Assembly: GCF_000147815.2 (NCBI RefSeq)
Contig: NC_015957.1
Span: 9,362,001-9,426,000, forward strand
DNA: 64,000 bases
Origin: Streptomyces violaceusniger Tu 4113
GTDB taxonomy: Bacteria > Actinomycetota > Actinomycetes > Streptomycetales > Streptomycetaceae
Reading direction: 5' to 3'
Made by a program: the position numbers and the translations under genes. Within the stretch, counting starts at the first letter, position 1; each line of letters begins with the position of its first letter. The notes below the pieces were generated by a model that was not told the origin of the DNA, made no database searches, and saw only the letters and a program-made list of their open reading frames with translations. Below, one piece after another: positions 7,110 to 15,777 of the stretch.

Positions 7110-7928
7110 GTGAGTGAGCGCGTGGAATGGGACGACCTTCCGGCCGACCTGCGCAGCGCCGTGGAGGCCCGTACGGGAAAGGTGGTCGCGGCCGAGGGCA
7201 TCGCGGACGGGCTCAATTGCTCCACGGCCCTGATCATCGAGACGGCGTACAACGGCCCGCTGTTCCTCAAGGGCGTGCGCCGCACCGACGAGCCCGGCAT
7301 GGCGGCGCTCCGGTGTGAGGAGCGAATCAACGCGACCGTCGGCGGCATCGGCGGCGTCAGCCCCGCGATCCGCCACCGGTTCGACGCGGGCGGCTGGACG
7401 GCCCTGGCGTTCGGCTGCATCAGCGGTCGGCACGCGGACCTGGGGCCCGGCTCCCAGGACCTGGCAGCCGTGGCCGCCACCCTGCGGCGGACCCACGACC
7501 TCCCGGTCCCGGACTTCCCCCTGCCTCAGTTCGCGGACAGGCTCCGGACGTTCCTGCGGCCGGGCGAGGCGCAGATTCTCCAGGGGAGCCACCTGCTGCA
7601 CACCGACACCAACCCCCACAACATCATGATCGGCGACGGCGGCGGGGAGGCGTACCTCGTGGACTGGGCCATGCCCGCGATCGGCCCGGCCTGGGTGGAT
7701 CCCGCCTGCACCGCGGTCCGGCTCATGGAATGCGGGCAGCCGCCCGAGGACGCCCTGGCGTGGCTCGGGCAGTTCGCAAGCTGGCGGCGGGCGAGGCCGT
7801 CCGCGATCCGCGCGTTCGTCGACGCGACATGCCGCCACTGGACGGCGACCGTCGGCGACAAGAGCGCGGAACCGAGCAACAGCCGCTTCCGGCGCTTGCT
7901 GGAGTGCGGCCGGACCGAGACCGCGTGA
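7110..7928 (+). CDS. aminoglycoside/choline-type phosphotransferase (APH fold)
   Basis: 272 residues from GTG 7110 (GGGGAG 7 nt upstream). The kinase-like fold is shown by the Brenner loop HTDTNPHNIMIGD (around residues 168-180) and the metal-binding LVDWAMPAIGPAWVDPA (around 187-203). The N-terminal lobe has TALIIETAYNGPLFLKGV, where FLKG supplies the expected lysine. These are the catalytic elements of the APH family, which phosphorylates small molecules such as antibiotics, choline or sugars. Substrate specificity cannot be read, and this is not evidence for resistance. It is the last gene of the small HATPase-headed cluster. Confidence 0.85.
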   Translation: MSERVEWDDLPADLRSAVEARTGKVVAAEGIADGLNCSTALIIETAYNGPLFLKGVRRTDEPGMAALRCEERINATVGGIGGVSPAIRHRFDAGGWTALAFGCISGRHADLGPGSQDLAAVAATLRRTHDLPVPDFPLPQFADRLRTFLRPGEAQILQGSHLLHTDTNPHNIMIGDGGGEAYLVDWAMPAIGPAWVDPACTAVRLMECGQPPEDALAWLGQFASWRRARPSAIRAFVDATCRHWTATVGDKSAEPSNSRFRRLLECGRTETA

Positions 7929-8082
7929 GTCCAGCCCCCGCTCCTGCGCCACCCCCGTGGCGTGCGGGCGGGGCGGCCAGGGCGCTCCGGGATGCCGCCG
8001 CCCAGGGCTTCTCTCGGGGATCAGCGTGCGGACCGGACCACAGGCGGATGCCTGCCCGGCCAGATCCGCTTCTGAACGCACC

Positions 8083-8289
8083 CTAGTCATCGCCACTGCC
8101 ACCATCACCGCTGGTCCGGTTCAGGCTTCGGCGTCGGTTCTTCCGGGAGCGCCGCAGGAGTTCCCCCGCGGCAAGCGTCACGGTCGCCACCACGCGGGCC
8201 CAACGAGGCCCGCCGCGCTCGGCCCACACCACACACGCGCATCCGCCGGTGGCAAGCGCCAAGACGCCCAGCAGCACCAGAACAGCCAT
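8083..8289 (-). CDS. small membrane protein
   Basis: 68 residues from ATG 8289 (GGGA 6 nt upstream). Residues 1-22 form one hydrophobic segment (AVLVLLGVLALATGGCACVV). A predominantly basic tail follows (ELLRRSRKNRRRSLNRTS), which by the positive-inside rule would lie in the cytoplasm. The cysteines in the hydrophobic stretch do not form a convincing lipobox. Divergent from the gene at 8457. Function unknown. Confidence 0.6.
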   Translation of the reverse strand: MAVLVLLGVLALATGGCACVVWAERGGPRWARVVATVTLAAGELLRRSRKNRRRSLNRTSGDGGSGDD

Positions 8290-8456
8290 GTTCCCGGCCC
8301 CTGCATTCGTTCTTCCGGTCCTCGTGATCGTCTCACCGGAGAGAGAGGTGGCTGAGGTTGGGCCGGGCGGCGGGATGCGGGAAACCATGGAGGTCCTCCG
8401 CGGCGTGGCACATGATGAAGGCGGTCGTCCCGTCAGAAGCGAGGTGTCGCGTCCCG

Positions 8457-9089
8457 ATGAAGCGCAAGACCGGAATCCTCCTGGCGGGCCTGGCCTCCGT
8501 GGGCGGCGCCGTCGTGGGCGCGGGCCTGCTGCACAACCGGCGGCCTGATCGCAGGGAACGCCTTCACGTCACGGTCTACAGCGAGCCCGGCTACATGGGC
8601 CGCAACCAGAGGCTGACCTGGACCGGCGGCAAGCGCGAGGTCATCCCGCTCACCCGGGTCAAGCTGCCGCGCATCGGCTCGATCAGGCTGAACCGGCTCG
8701 TCTACCGTTTCCAGCCCGACGTGCGGCTACCGAACCCGTACTTCCTGTGGCACGCCCTCACCGAGCGCCCGGACTCCACGGACCCCGAGGGCGGCATAGC
8801 CAGCTTCATCGCCATGCACCAGCTCGCCGGCATGTTCTCGGTGGGCTTGTGGGAGCCGGTCCGCGAGTTTGAGGCGCGGTCGGGGGTGCGGCTCTGGGCC
8901 GGGCGTCCCGGCGTGCGCCCCGGCTATCCGCTGCCCGCGCATGACCCAGGGGACCCTTCCGGTAAGGCGGCCTCCGGCGGCTCGCGCTGGCACGACGTTC
9001 TGGCCGATACGCCCGACCTCGCCTCCTGGAGCAACCGCACCCGCTACCTCGAACTCGGCTATCACGGCGGGAGCGGCGCCCGCCGCTGA
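8457..9089 (+). CDS. membrane-anchored or secreted protein with beta/gamma-crystallin-like motif
   Basis: 210 residues from ATG 8457 (GAGGTG 10 nt upstream). Residues 1-25 are a signal anchor (KRKTGILLAGLASVGGAVVG). After a basic linker comes HVTVYSEPGYMGRNQRLTWT, followed by a second strand block ending RIGSIRLNRLVY. This spacing (aromatic-x5-G, later S/R in the last strand) resembles one Greek-key motif of beta/gamma-crystallin domains, which are often Ca-binding extracellular modules. The rest contains no motif I know; it has WHALTERPDSTDPEGG and a C-terminal RYLELGYHGGSG. The crystallin assignment is tentative. Confidence 0.6.
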   Translation: MKRKTGILLAGLASVGGAVVGAGLLHNRRPDRRERLHVTVYSEPGYMGRNQRLTWTGGKREVIPLTRVKLPRIGSIRLNRLVYRFQPDVRLPNPYFLWHALTERPDSTDPEGGIASFIAMHQLAGMFSVGLWEPVREFEARSGVRLWAGRPGVRPGYPLPAHDPGDPSGKAASGGSRWHDVLADTPDLASWSNRTRYLELGYHGGSGARR

Positions 9090-9119
9090 CCGGCCGCCTG
9101 CCCTGGCCGCTGCGGTAAA

Positions 9120-9497
9120 TCACGCGCTTAGCGGGGCGCACCGGGTCTCGCCATCGACCATGCTGTCGGCCGCGGTCATGAGGGCCTCCAGGTGGTCGCG
9201 GGCCATGGCCAGGTCGGCGATCTGGGCGTTGATGCGGTCGCGTTCGGAGGTGAGGCGGGCGCGCATGGCGGGGGTGGCGACGCCGGTGTGCATGCAGGGG
9301 AGGAGTTCGCGGATGGTCTTGCTGGACAGGCCCGCGGCGTAGAAGCACTGGATCAGCAGGACGCGGGCGACCGCGGTATCCGGGTAGTGGCGCTGGCCGC
9401 TGGGGCTGCGCTCCGAGGTGAGCAGGTGCTGCTCTTCGTAGTAGCGCAGCGCTCGCACACTGACGCCGGTCCGGGCGGCGAGTTCGCCAATGCGCAC
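9120..9497 (-). CDS. MerR family transcriptional regulator
   Basis: 125 residues from GTG 9497, with TAGGAG 5 nt upstream. The N-terminal winged helix is classic MerR: RIGELAARTGVSVRALRYYE, then QHLLTSERSPSGQRHY. It is followed by VARVLLIQCFYAAGLSSKTI and a coiled-coil SERDRINAQIADLAMARDHL used for dimerisation. There is one Cys in the linker region (LLPCMHTGV) and no metal-binding cysteine cluster, so a metal sensor is unlikely and an organic or redox effector is more probable. The gene is flanked by another minus-strand regulator, and no target gene is obvious. Confidence 0.92.
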   Translation of the reverse strand: MRIGELAARTGVSVRALRYYEEQHLLTSERSPSGQRHYPDTAVARVLLIQCFYAAGLSSKTIRELLPCMHTGVATPAMRARLTSERDRINAQIADLAMARDHLEALMTAADSMVDGETRCAPLSA

Positions 9498-9582
9498 CGT
9501 GACTCCTACCTCTGACGTCAAGGGTCGTTTCAGCGTAGTCGAGGTGTGGTGCGGCGGGGTCGGATCTCGGTGGGCGGGAGCG

Positions 9583-9936
9583 TCAGTGCGCTGTCGGGTT
9601 CCCACCGCCGACGGACCCGTCGGCGCGGCCGCGCCGGGCCTCGTCCTCGAGGAGCAGGGAGAGGAGCGAGGCCACGGGGAGGCCGGCCTCGGCCGGGTGG
9701 CGCAGGACCTTCCCCGGCTCGATGCGGTACGTGTTCGTACGCCCCTCACGGGTGTGGGACAGATACCCGTCCTGTTCCAGGTCAGCGATGATCTTTTGGA
9801 CGGCGCGCTCCGTCAGCCTGCAGTGCGCGGCGATGTCGCGGATCCGCACGTTCGGATCGTCGGCGATCGTGGCCAGCACGCGGGCATGGTTCGTCAGGAA
9901 CGTCCATCCGGTATGCGATTCAGGCACTCCTCCCAT
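9583..9936 (-). CDS. winged-helix (MarR/ArsR-like) transcriptional regulator
   Basis: 117 residues from ATG 9936. An upstream ATG at 9978 is an alternative and would add 14 residues. The DNA-binding domain occupies residues about 10-75: FLTNHARVLATIADDPNVRI, RDIAAHCRLTERAVQKIIAD, LEQDGYLSHTREGRTNTYRI. The C-terminus (PVASLLSLLLEDEARRG) is a short dimerisation helix. It is encoded 85 bp upstream of the MerR gene on the same strand and divergently from the STAS protein gene at 10044. Target genes are not evident. Confidence 0.85.
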   Translation of the reverse strand: MGGVPESHTGWTFLTNHARVLATIADDPNVRIRDIAAHCRLTERAVQKIIADLEQDGYLSHTREGRTNTYRIEPGKVLRHPAEAGLPVASLLSLLLEDEARRGRADGSVGGGNPTAH

Positions 9937-10043
9937 GGCCTCATGATATTGCCAAAGCGATGATGCATCTGTAAACATGAATCCCGCTTCGTGTAAGACA
10001 AGTCGTGTAATTGTAGCCCGGCGACTCGGAGGGAGACGGACAG

Positions 10044-10529
10044 ATGCACGCACGAGAGGTCTCGTCACCCGAGCCCGGACATCGCTTGCCGTACCGGCCC
10101 ATACATGAGGCCGCACCCGGGGCATCAGCCGGGGCGACGCCGTCGCGCCCCTCCCCCGCAGCCTCGGCCACCCTCATCACCGACAGCTACCAGGAGGGGC
10201 CCCGAAAGGTTGTCGTGGTATGGGGCGAAGTGGACTACGAGACCGCCCCCGCCTTGTCCGCCGTCCTGCACGAAGCCCTCCGCGCCTCCGCCGAGGGCGT
10301 CGACGTGGACCTGAGCGGGGTGGCGTTCTGGGACTGTTCGGGCCTCAACGCGCTGCTGAGGCTTCGCCGAGAGGCGCTCGCGCACGGCAAGACGGTCACC
10401 GTCCGCTCCCCGAGTCGCATGGTCAGGCGAGTCCTCACCCTGACCGGCACATCACCGCTGTTCTTGCCCCCGCGCCCCTGCCGTCGGGCCGCCGAGGGCC
10501 GCTCGGTCACGCCTCCTTCTCGTCCTTGA
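10044..10529 (+). CDS. STAS-domain anti-sigma factor antagonist
   Basis: 161 residues from ATG 10044, preceded by GGAGGGAGACGGACAG. After a disordered Pro/Ala-rich N-terminus, residues about 45-140 form a STAS domain (VVVVWGEVDYETAPALSAVL, VDVDLSGVAFWDCSGLNALL). The CSG motif provides the serine normally phosphorylated by RsbW-type kinases in anti-anti-sigma proteins. The C-terminal tail after LTGTSPLF is Pro/Arg-rich and crosses the 3' end of the convergent Clp_N gene by 23 bp, which may reflect a shifted end. It would act in partner-switching control of an alternative sigma factor; the partner is not in this window by position. Confidence 0.85.
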   Translation: MHAREVSSPEPGHRLPYRPIHEAAPGASAGATPSRPSPAASATLITDSYQEGPRKVVVVWGEVDYETAPALSAVLHEALRASAEGVDVDLSGVAFWDCSGLNALLRLRREALAHGKTVTVRSPSRMVRRVLTLTGTSPLFLPPRPCRRAAEGRSVTPPSRP

Positions 10530-11256
10530 TGGCCTCGGCGATTCGGGTCAGCGCCTGGGTGATGTTGTCCACGGCGGTGGCCTTGTCGATGCCGAGGCCG
10601 GTCAACAGGCCCGCGCCGTCCTCGTGTTCGAGGAGGGCGAGGAGGATGTGCTCGGTGCCGATGTAGTTGTGGCCCAGCCGCAGGGCCTCGCGGAAGGTGA
10701 GCTCCAGGACCTTGCGGGCGCCCGCGTCGTACGGGATGAGCTCGGGCACCTCCTCGGCGGCCGGAGGGAGGGCCTCGGTGGCCGCCTGGCGGACGGTGTC
10801 CAGCAGGACGCCCTGGGCGAGGATCGCCTTCGCGGCGAGGCCCTCCGGCTCCTGGAGGAGGCCAAGGACCAGGTGCTCGGGGCGCACCTCGCCGTTGGAG
10901 GCCGCGCGGGCCTCGTTCGCCGCCGCCATCACGGTGTTCCGCGCCCGTGGGGTGTAGCGGCTGAAGCCCTGGTTGGGGTCGAGGTCCGACGGTTCACCGG
11001 GCGCCTTGGGGACGAAGCGCTTCTGGGCCGCCTGCCGCGTCACCCCCATGCTCTTGCCGATATCGGTCCAGGAGGCGCCGGAGCGGCGGGCCTGGTCCAC
11101 GAAGTGGCCGATGAGGTGGTCGGCCACCTCATCGAGGTGCTCGGCGGCGATCACCGCGTCGGTGAGCTGCTCGAGGGCGTCGGTGTGGACCTTCTTGATG
11201 GCCTCGATCAGATCGTCGAGGCGTACGGGATGACTGAGTCCGACTGGTTTCGTCAT
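10507..11256 (-). CDS. Clp N-domain protein with N-terminal helix-turn-helix
   Basis: 249 residues from ATG 11256. Residues about 60-80 (ASWTDIGKSMGVTRQAAQKR) form a helix-turn-helix. Residues about 105-235 contain two Clp_N repeats (NTVMAAANEARAASNGEVRP-EHLVLGLL, then LELTFREALRLGHNYIGTEH-ILLALLEHEDG) as in ClpA/ClpC chaperones. The AAA+ ATPase modules are absent, so this is not a chaperone itself. It may be a DNA-binding protein or adaptor that senses Clp substrates. The start codon lies 2 bp from a perfect palindrome that also contains the -10 hexamer, suggesting autoregulation and a leaderless mRNA (see 11259-11303). Confidence 0.85.
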   Translation of the reverse strand: MTKPVGLSHPVRLDDLIEAIKKVHTDALEQLTDAVIAAEHLDEVADHLIGHFVDQARRSGASWTDIGKSMGVTRQAAQKRFVPKAPGEPSDLDPNQGFSRYTPRARNTVMAAANEARAASNGEVRPEHLVLGLLQEPEGLAAKAILAQGVLLDTVRQAATEALPPAAEEVPELIPYDAGARKVLELTFREALRLGHNYIGTEHILLALLEHEDGAGLLTGLGIDKATAVDNITQALTRIAEAIKDEKEA

Positions 11257-11258
11257 GC

Positions 11259-11303
11259 GTCAACCATAGGTTGACACCCTGCAGGCGTCAATGCCAGGTT
11301 GAC
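11259..11303 (-). promoter_or_regulatory. leaderless promoter with paired operators for the Clp_N-HTH gene
   Basis: On the minus strand, TTGACG (11291-11286), a 17-nt spacer and TATGGT (11268-11263) match -35 and -10 elements. The ATG follows 6 nt later, so transcription would begin at or next to the start codon. The -10 lies inside the perfect palindrome GTCAACC-ATA-GGTTGAC (11259-11275), and a second imperfect copy (11287-11303) overlaps the -35. The arrangement predicts strong repression by a dimeric factor, plausibly the encoded protein. Confidence 0.7.
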
Positions 11304-11343
11304 AGTGAATTCAAGTGGCGAGAGCCCGGCCCCGCGTGCCCGC

Positions 11344-11616
11344 CTAGCCGCGGTGCTCGTGGCGCGGCCGGTGCGGGGGCCAGAACGACGTCCACGTGAA
11401 CTTGTCGCCGCCCACCCACCGGACCACATCCGGATCGTCCAGATCGACGTCGTCCAGTCCGACCTCCCGGGCGATCTCGATGACGTCCAGGACCGAGTGC
11501 GCCTTGCCCGCCAGCTCACCGGCGATCTCGACCAGACGGAAGGGGGGATCGTTCTGCTGCACGCCGAGCACCACGATCGGAGGCCGGTGAATGCGCGGGG
11601 CCTGGGATTCGGTCAT
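11344..11616 (-). CDS. small conserved-type cytoplasmic protein
   Basis: 90 residues from ATG 11616. No signal peptide or transmembrane segment is present. The middle is acidic and helical (HSVLDVIEIAREVGLDDVDL-DDPDVVRWVGG) and the C-terminus aromatic and basic (FTWTSFWPPHRPRHEHRG). The strong acidic patch with DDPDVV followed by VGGDKFTW suggests a folded domain, but I do not recognise the family. It stands alone between the Clp_N gene and a divergent secreted enzyme. The ribosome-binding site is poor. Confidence 0.6.
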   Translation of the reverse strand: MTESQAPRIHRPPIVVLGVQQNDPPFRLVEIAGELAGKAHSVLDVIEIAREVGLDDVDLDDPDVVRWVGGDKFTWTSFWPPHRPRHEHRG

Positions 11617-11737
11617 ATGCCCCAGGCTGCTCCCCACGCCCTCTCACCGCACCTCGGAGGCGCCGGACCGCGCGGCCGGATACCCCGTCGGACCGCACCG
11701 GCTCGCCCGGCTCCGCGGCGCGGCCCACGATGATCCG

Positions 11738-13336
11738 GTGGACGGAGAACAGGGCCGCATAGCCGGCGGGCTGGGCCGCCGGGGCTTCCTCGGGGCCACG
11801 GCGGCGGCCGGTGCCGGGGCCGCCGGGGTGGCCGCGACGGGCTGCGACTCTGCCGGACGCGATGGCCACCGCGCCCGCCCCTCCCGTCGCGCCGACGCCG
11901 CGCGCCGGGCGGAGGAGGCGGAACGGGCCCGGCCGGGCAGTGCCGACTGGCGCATCCGCTCGACGGGGCCGCCCGACGCCATCGAGGGCTATACCGACCG
12001 GGTGAGCGTGCTGCCCGACGAGGAGGTCGGCCTCTACGTGTCGACCACCGCCCCCGCCTTCCGCGTATCGGCCTACCGGATCGGCTGGTACGGCGGGGCG
12101 CAGGCGCGCCTGGTGTGGCAGTCGGGCCGGGTGGACGGCAAGAAGCAAGGCGCGCCCCTGTTTCTCGACGCCACCCGCACGGTGCGGGCCGACTGGGACC
12201 GTTCACTGCGCATACGCGCCCGGAACTGGCCGGAGGGCGCGTATCTGCTGCGGCTGGACGCCTCACATGGCCATCAGCGCTATGTGCCGCTGATCGTGCG
12301 CTCACGGCAGGCGCGGGGCCGGACGCTGCTGATGCACGCACCGGCCACCTGGCAGGCGTACAACACCTGGGGCGGCTACAGCCTCTACCAGGGCCGGGAC
12401 GGTGCGTACGGGAGCCGCTCGCTGGCCGTCAGCTTCGACCGGCCGTACGCGAAAAGCGGGGCGGAGAAGTTCTTGGTCTACGAGCGGGCCATGGTGGTCC
12501 TCGCCGAACGGCTGGGCCTTCCGCTCGCGTACACCACGGGCGTGGACGTCCATCTGCGACCGGCCGTGCTGAAGGGCGCCTCGGCCGCCCTGTCGCTCGG
12601 CCACGACGAGTACTGGACCCCGCAGCAGCGGCGGTACGTGACCCGGGCCCGGGACGACGGCACCAATCTGGCCTTCCTCGGCGCCAATACCTGCTTCCGC
12701 CGGATCCGGCTGGAGCCCGGCCCCGGCGGTGCCCCCGCGCGCACCGTGGTCTGCTACAAGACCGCCTACCGGGACGACCCGTATCTGGTGAACCATCGCG
12801 ACCTGGGGACCACCGACTTCCGTCAGCCCCCCGCGCCCGATCCCGAGTCCTCGCTGACCGGCATTCTCTACGAGGGCTACCCGACCGACGCCCCGTACGT
12901 CGTCCTGGACAGCGGCCACTGGCTGTTCGCCGGGACCGGGGTGGACGACGGCGACTCCTTCGACCATCTGGTGGGTGTGGAGTACGACCGGGTCACCCCG
13001 GGCTATCCCACCCCGGCGCCGCTGCGGATCATCGCCCACTCCCCCCTGGTCTGCCGGGGGCGGCACAGCCACTCGGACTCCGCGTACTACACCGTGGCGA
13101 GCGGGGCGGGAGTCTTCGCCTCGGGGACGATGCGCTGGGTGGAGGCCCTGATGGCGGGGACCCATGAGAACGGGCGCGATCACGGGATGGACGCACGCAC
13201 CAGGGCCTTCGTCACCCGCACCACGGAGAATCTGCTGCGCGCCTTCGCGGCGGGGCCCGCCGGCCGGGACAAGCCACGGCCGGCGGACAATGTCCGCGCG
13301 GTGTACGGGACCGGGGCGCGCGCCGAATTCGCGTGA
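11738..13336 (+). CDS. secreted N,N-dimethylformamidase beta-subunit-like protein
   Basis: About 532 residues if GTG 11738 is used. The N-terminus carries a twin-arginine/lipoprotein signal (GRRGFLGATAAAGAGAAGVA-ATGC), so the protein is probably exported folded and lipid-anchored at the Cys. The mature part resembles the large subunit of N,N-dimethylformamidase: SAYRIGWYGGAQARLV, HAPATWQAYNTWGGYSLY, a central SLGHDEYWTPQQR, and AYYTVASGAGVFASGTMRW-VEAL. The HDEYW block is conserved in this family, where metal-ligand residues cluster. The natural substrate of the exported homologues is not known. The start is uncertain because no good Shine-Dalgarno sequence is visible. Confidence 0.8.
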   Translation: MDGEQGRIAGGLGRRGFLGATAAAGAGAAGVAATGCDSAGRDGHRARPSRRADAARRAEEAERARPGSADWRIRSTGPPDAIEGYTDRVSVLPDEEVGLYVSTTAPAFRVSAYRIGWYGGAQARLVWQSGRVDGKKQGAPLFLDATRTVRADWDRSLRIRARNWPEGAYLLRLDASHGHQRYVPLIVRSRQARGRTLLMHAPATWQAYNTWGGYSLYQGRDGAYGSRSLAVSFDRPYAKSGAEKFLVYERAMVVLAERLGLPLAYTTGVDVHLRPAVLKGASAALSLGHDEYWTPQQRRYVTRARDDGTNLAFLGANTCFRRIRLEPGPGGAPARTVVCYKTAYRDDPYLVNHRDLGTTDFRQPPAPDPESSLTGILYEGYPTDAPYVVLDSGHWLFAGTGVDDGDSFDHLVGVEYDRVTPGYPTPAPLRIIAHSPLVCRGRHSHSDSAYYTVASGAGVFASGTMRWVEALMAGTHENGRDHGMDARTRAFVTRTTENLLRAFAAGPAGRDKPRPADNVRAVYGTGARAEFA

Positions 13337-13957
13337 GCGGCGGGGCTCCCGCGCCCGGGAGCCCCGCCTGTCAGGCGCTGCAGCCAGGGCGCCGCCGCCA
13401 AGTCCACCCCCGTCGGCATTCGTACGCCTTGGCGTAGAGCGAGTAGTCGCCCGCCGGGACGTCCTGGTAATCGAGGGCGTACGGAGAGGTGGTGTCGGTG
13501 CCGAGGAGCTTGGTGTCGCTGTAGAACTCCACCTTGCTGATCGTCGCCCCGTCGGCCGCCGCGGCCGTGGCCGTCATCGGGACGGTGCCGCCGGAGGTGA
13601 AGACGGCGCCGGGGGACGGGCTGCTCAGCACCGCGATGGGCGGCTGATGGGCGCCCGGGCAGGCCACGCCGTTGACGGCGAAGGAGGTGGGGCGGCGTTG
13701 GTGCCGCTGTAGGTGAACTGGGCGCCGGTGGTGACATTGCCCCCGGCCGCGATCTTCGCTTGTGCCCGGCGTTGGTGACGGTGACGGTCCTGCCGGACTG
13801 CGACCAGCTGCCGTTCCAGCCGTTGACCAGCTTCTGGTTGCCCGCGTAAGTGTAGGTGAGGGTCCAGCCGTCGATGGCGTCGGTGCCGGGGTTGGTGATG
13901 GTGAGATCGGCGGTGAAGCCGGAGCCCCGGTCATTGGTCTTGTAGTCGACCGTTCCT

Positions 13958-15650
13958 GAAGACTGAGCGGAAGTGAGTCCTGTTGCCAGGAATCATGCTC
14001 AGTCGCGTGCCCCGAACGGTGCTGGGCACACTGGTCTGCCGCGTTCGCTCCGCATCCGGCGCGCATGGATCGTGTCCGTGGTCCGGGGATGCGGGGGCGG
14101 GGTTCCTCACGCCTCGGGGCGCCCGGTCGGGCCTGGACGGTCCGATGCCCCACACGATCGCTCTGGTCGTGTGGGGGCGGTGCCGTCCGTCGCCGGATCG
14201 GATGTCCCAGGGCGCGCCTGCCGATCGCCACGGCGGCTGCGTCGTGGCGGGTGGTGGTGCGGTTGGTGCTGGTGAGGGGTTTCTGCCAGTGCTGGGCGCC
14301 CCACTTGCTGGTGTAGGCCGGGTCGACGGCGATGACGGTGATGCCGAGTTCGGCCGCCATGCTCACGAGCCGGGCCCGCAGTCTGCTGACGGGCATGCCG
14401 GAGATGAGGTTGCGGAACTTCTTGCGCCTGCCGTGCTTCTCGCGGGTCTTCTCTGCGGTGAGGTCGAGGTTCTCGATCGCGATTGCGAGGCCGTGGCGTT
14501 TGGCCCAGTGCAGCAGGCGGATCAGGGCGTGCCGGACCTGGGCGTCACGGTGTGGGGCGGGGCCGGACAGGTCGAAGCCGAACCGGAGCGGTTCTCCGAC
14601 GGGGTTGCCGTGTGTGTCCAGGCGCCAGGCTGCGAGGTGGTCGGCGTTGGTGTCGATGCCAACCAGGCCGTTCGTGCGGGCCGCGGCCAGGGGCACGGTC
14701 TTCACCGGGGGGACTGTCCACGATGCGGTGAGGTACCAGCGCCCACATGATGTGTCTTCGTGGATGCGGTAGGCGATGGCGCGGTTGGCGGTGACCCGGT
14801 CGCGCCACTGCTCACCCCGGTGCGCGAACGCCACCCGCGCGGCGAGCACGTACCGGCCGTGCGGGGCGTTGGCCAGATGCGCCAGCGGGGCGGGGAGTTT
14901 GAGGGAGACCTCGCCGTCGGGGGTGACGCGGATGGTCTCGTTGCCGAACCGCTTGCCGGACTCGCCATCGGCTTGGAGGAACCGGCGCACGGCCTGCCAC
15001 CGCGTGCGCCACTGCTCCTCGGTGAGCCCGGCGGCCCGCAGGTGGTGGCGGGTGTTCAGCAGCCCCTTCCCGCCCCGCACCACACGGACGACTCCGGCCT
15101 CACGATCGGCCCGCGCCGCCTGAAGCCGGTCTTCGAGCACGTGCACGCGGCGGGCCTTCGCATGCCACTCCTGCCTGCTGCGGTAGCCGCCCGGAGCGCG
15201 CTTGCCGCCCTTCTCCCCGATCGGCAGGGACAGCCGGTGCGCGATCGTGCGCACACCCGCTTCCAGACTCTGGACGTGTGCGAACTGCCCGCGCCTGGCC
15301 AGCGCCCACTGATCATGGGTGCCCTTGGTGATCGACCCGGCCCATCGGGAGGAGGACCCCTGCGTCAGGGTCCTCTTGCGCTCGGCCCACTGGCCGGTGT
15401 CGTGGACCAGCCCGGCCGCGCACCGTGCTTTCAGGTCCAGGGAGGCGAGCGTACCGAGCAGGTCACCGATCAGACGAAGAACCCTCTCATCCTCAACACT
15501 CAGGCGCTTGAGCCGGTCCCGGACCGCGACTCCGGACGGGCCAAGGGCGACAAACGGTGCCGCCACCTCCCGTAGCCCGCCCATCCCCTCACCCCCGCCC
15601 CCGCGCTGGCCGAAAAACCCCTCACCACGCTCAACGACCATCACCGGCAA
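13958..15650 (-). CDS. TnpB-family RNA-guided nuclease (orphan)
   Basis: About 560 residues from ATG 15650. The RuvC-like catalytic residues are present: Asp in LVGIDTNADHLAAWRLD, Glu in LAIAIENLDLTAEK, Asp in TTRHDAAAVAIGRRALGH. Between the last two, where TnpB normally has a CxxC...CxxC zinc ribbon, the sequence is AVDPAYTSKWGAQHWQKPL with no cysteine pairs. The frame has no stop of its own and reads into the interrupted host gene. TnpB proteins are guided by an omega RNA from the element's 3' end and cut empty donor sites, helping the element persist. Whether this zinc-less form cleaves DNA is unknown. Confidence 0.85.
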
Positions 15651-15777
15651 AGGTCACACATTCGACCAAGGAACCTTCGTTCCTGCTCATGGGGTCGCAC
15701 GTGCCGCAGCCCGAACACTCACTCATGTGCGCCACAACACGCCTGTGCGCAGTCAGTCCCCAGCAGTTCCCAACCCC
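13958..15777 (-). mobile_element. IS1341-type (IS200/IS605 family) element carrying only tnpB
   Basis: About 1.8 kb separates the signal peptide from the CBM2 domain of the interrupted gene, giving the approximate boundaries. The element has no tnpA, so it depends on a transposase elsewhere. The end near 13961 has an inverted repeat (GACTGAGC at 13961-13968, GCTCAGTC at 13997-14004) that could form the subterminal hairpin or the 3' part of an omega RNA. No target duplication is expected for this family and none is seen. Exact ends need comparison with an empty site. Confidence 0.75.

Noticed and set aside
12302..13183. Long antisense frames opposite the dimethylformamidase-like and other GC-rich genes
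   Set aside because: Their composition (His/Arg/Gly/Pro-rich, no domains) is that of shadow frames opposite real genes with high third-position GC.
13371..15650. A single 759-codon minus-strand frame that could be read as a TnpB-cellulose-binding fusion protein
   Set aside because: The middle part is out of frame with the CBM2 coding sequence, the host signal peptide lies beyond the element, and two deletions are needed to explain the end. It is an element inside a pseudogene, not a fusion.
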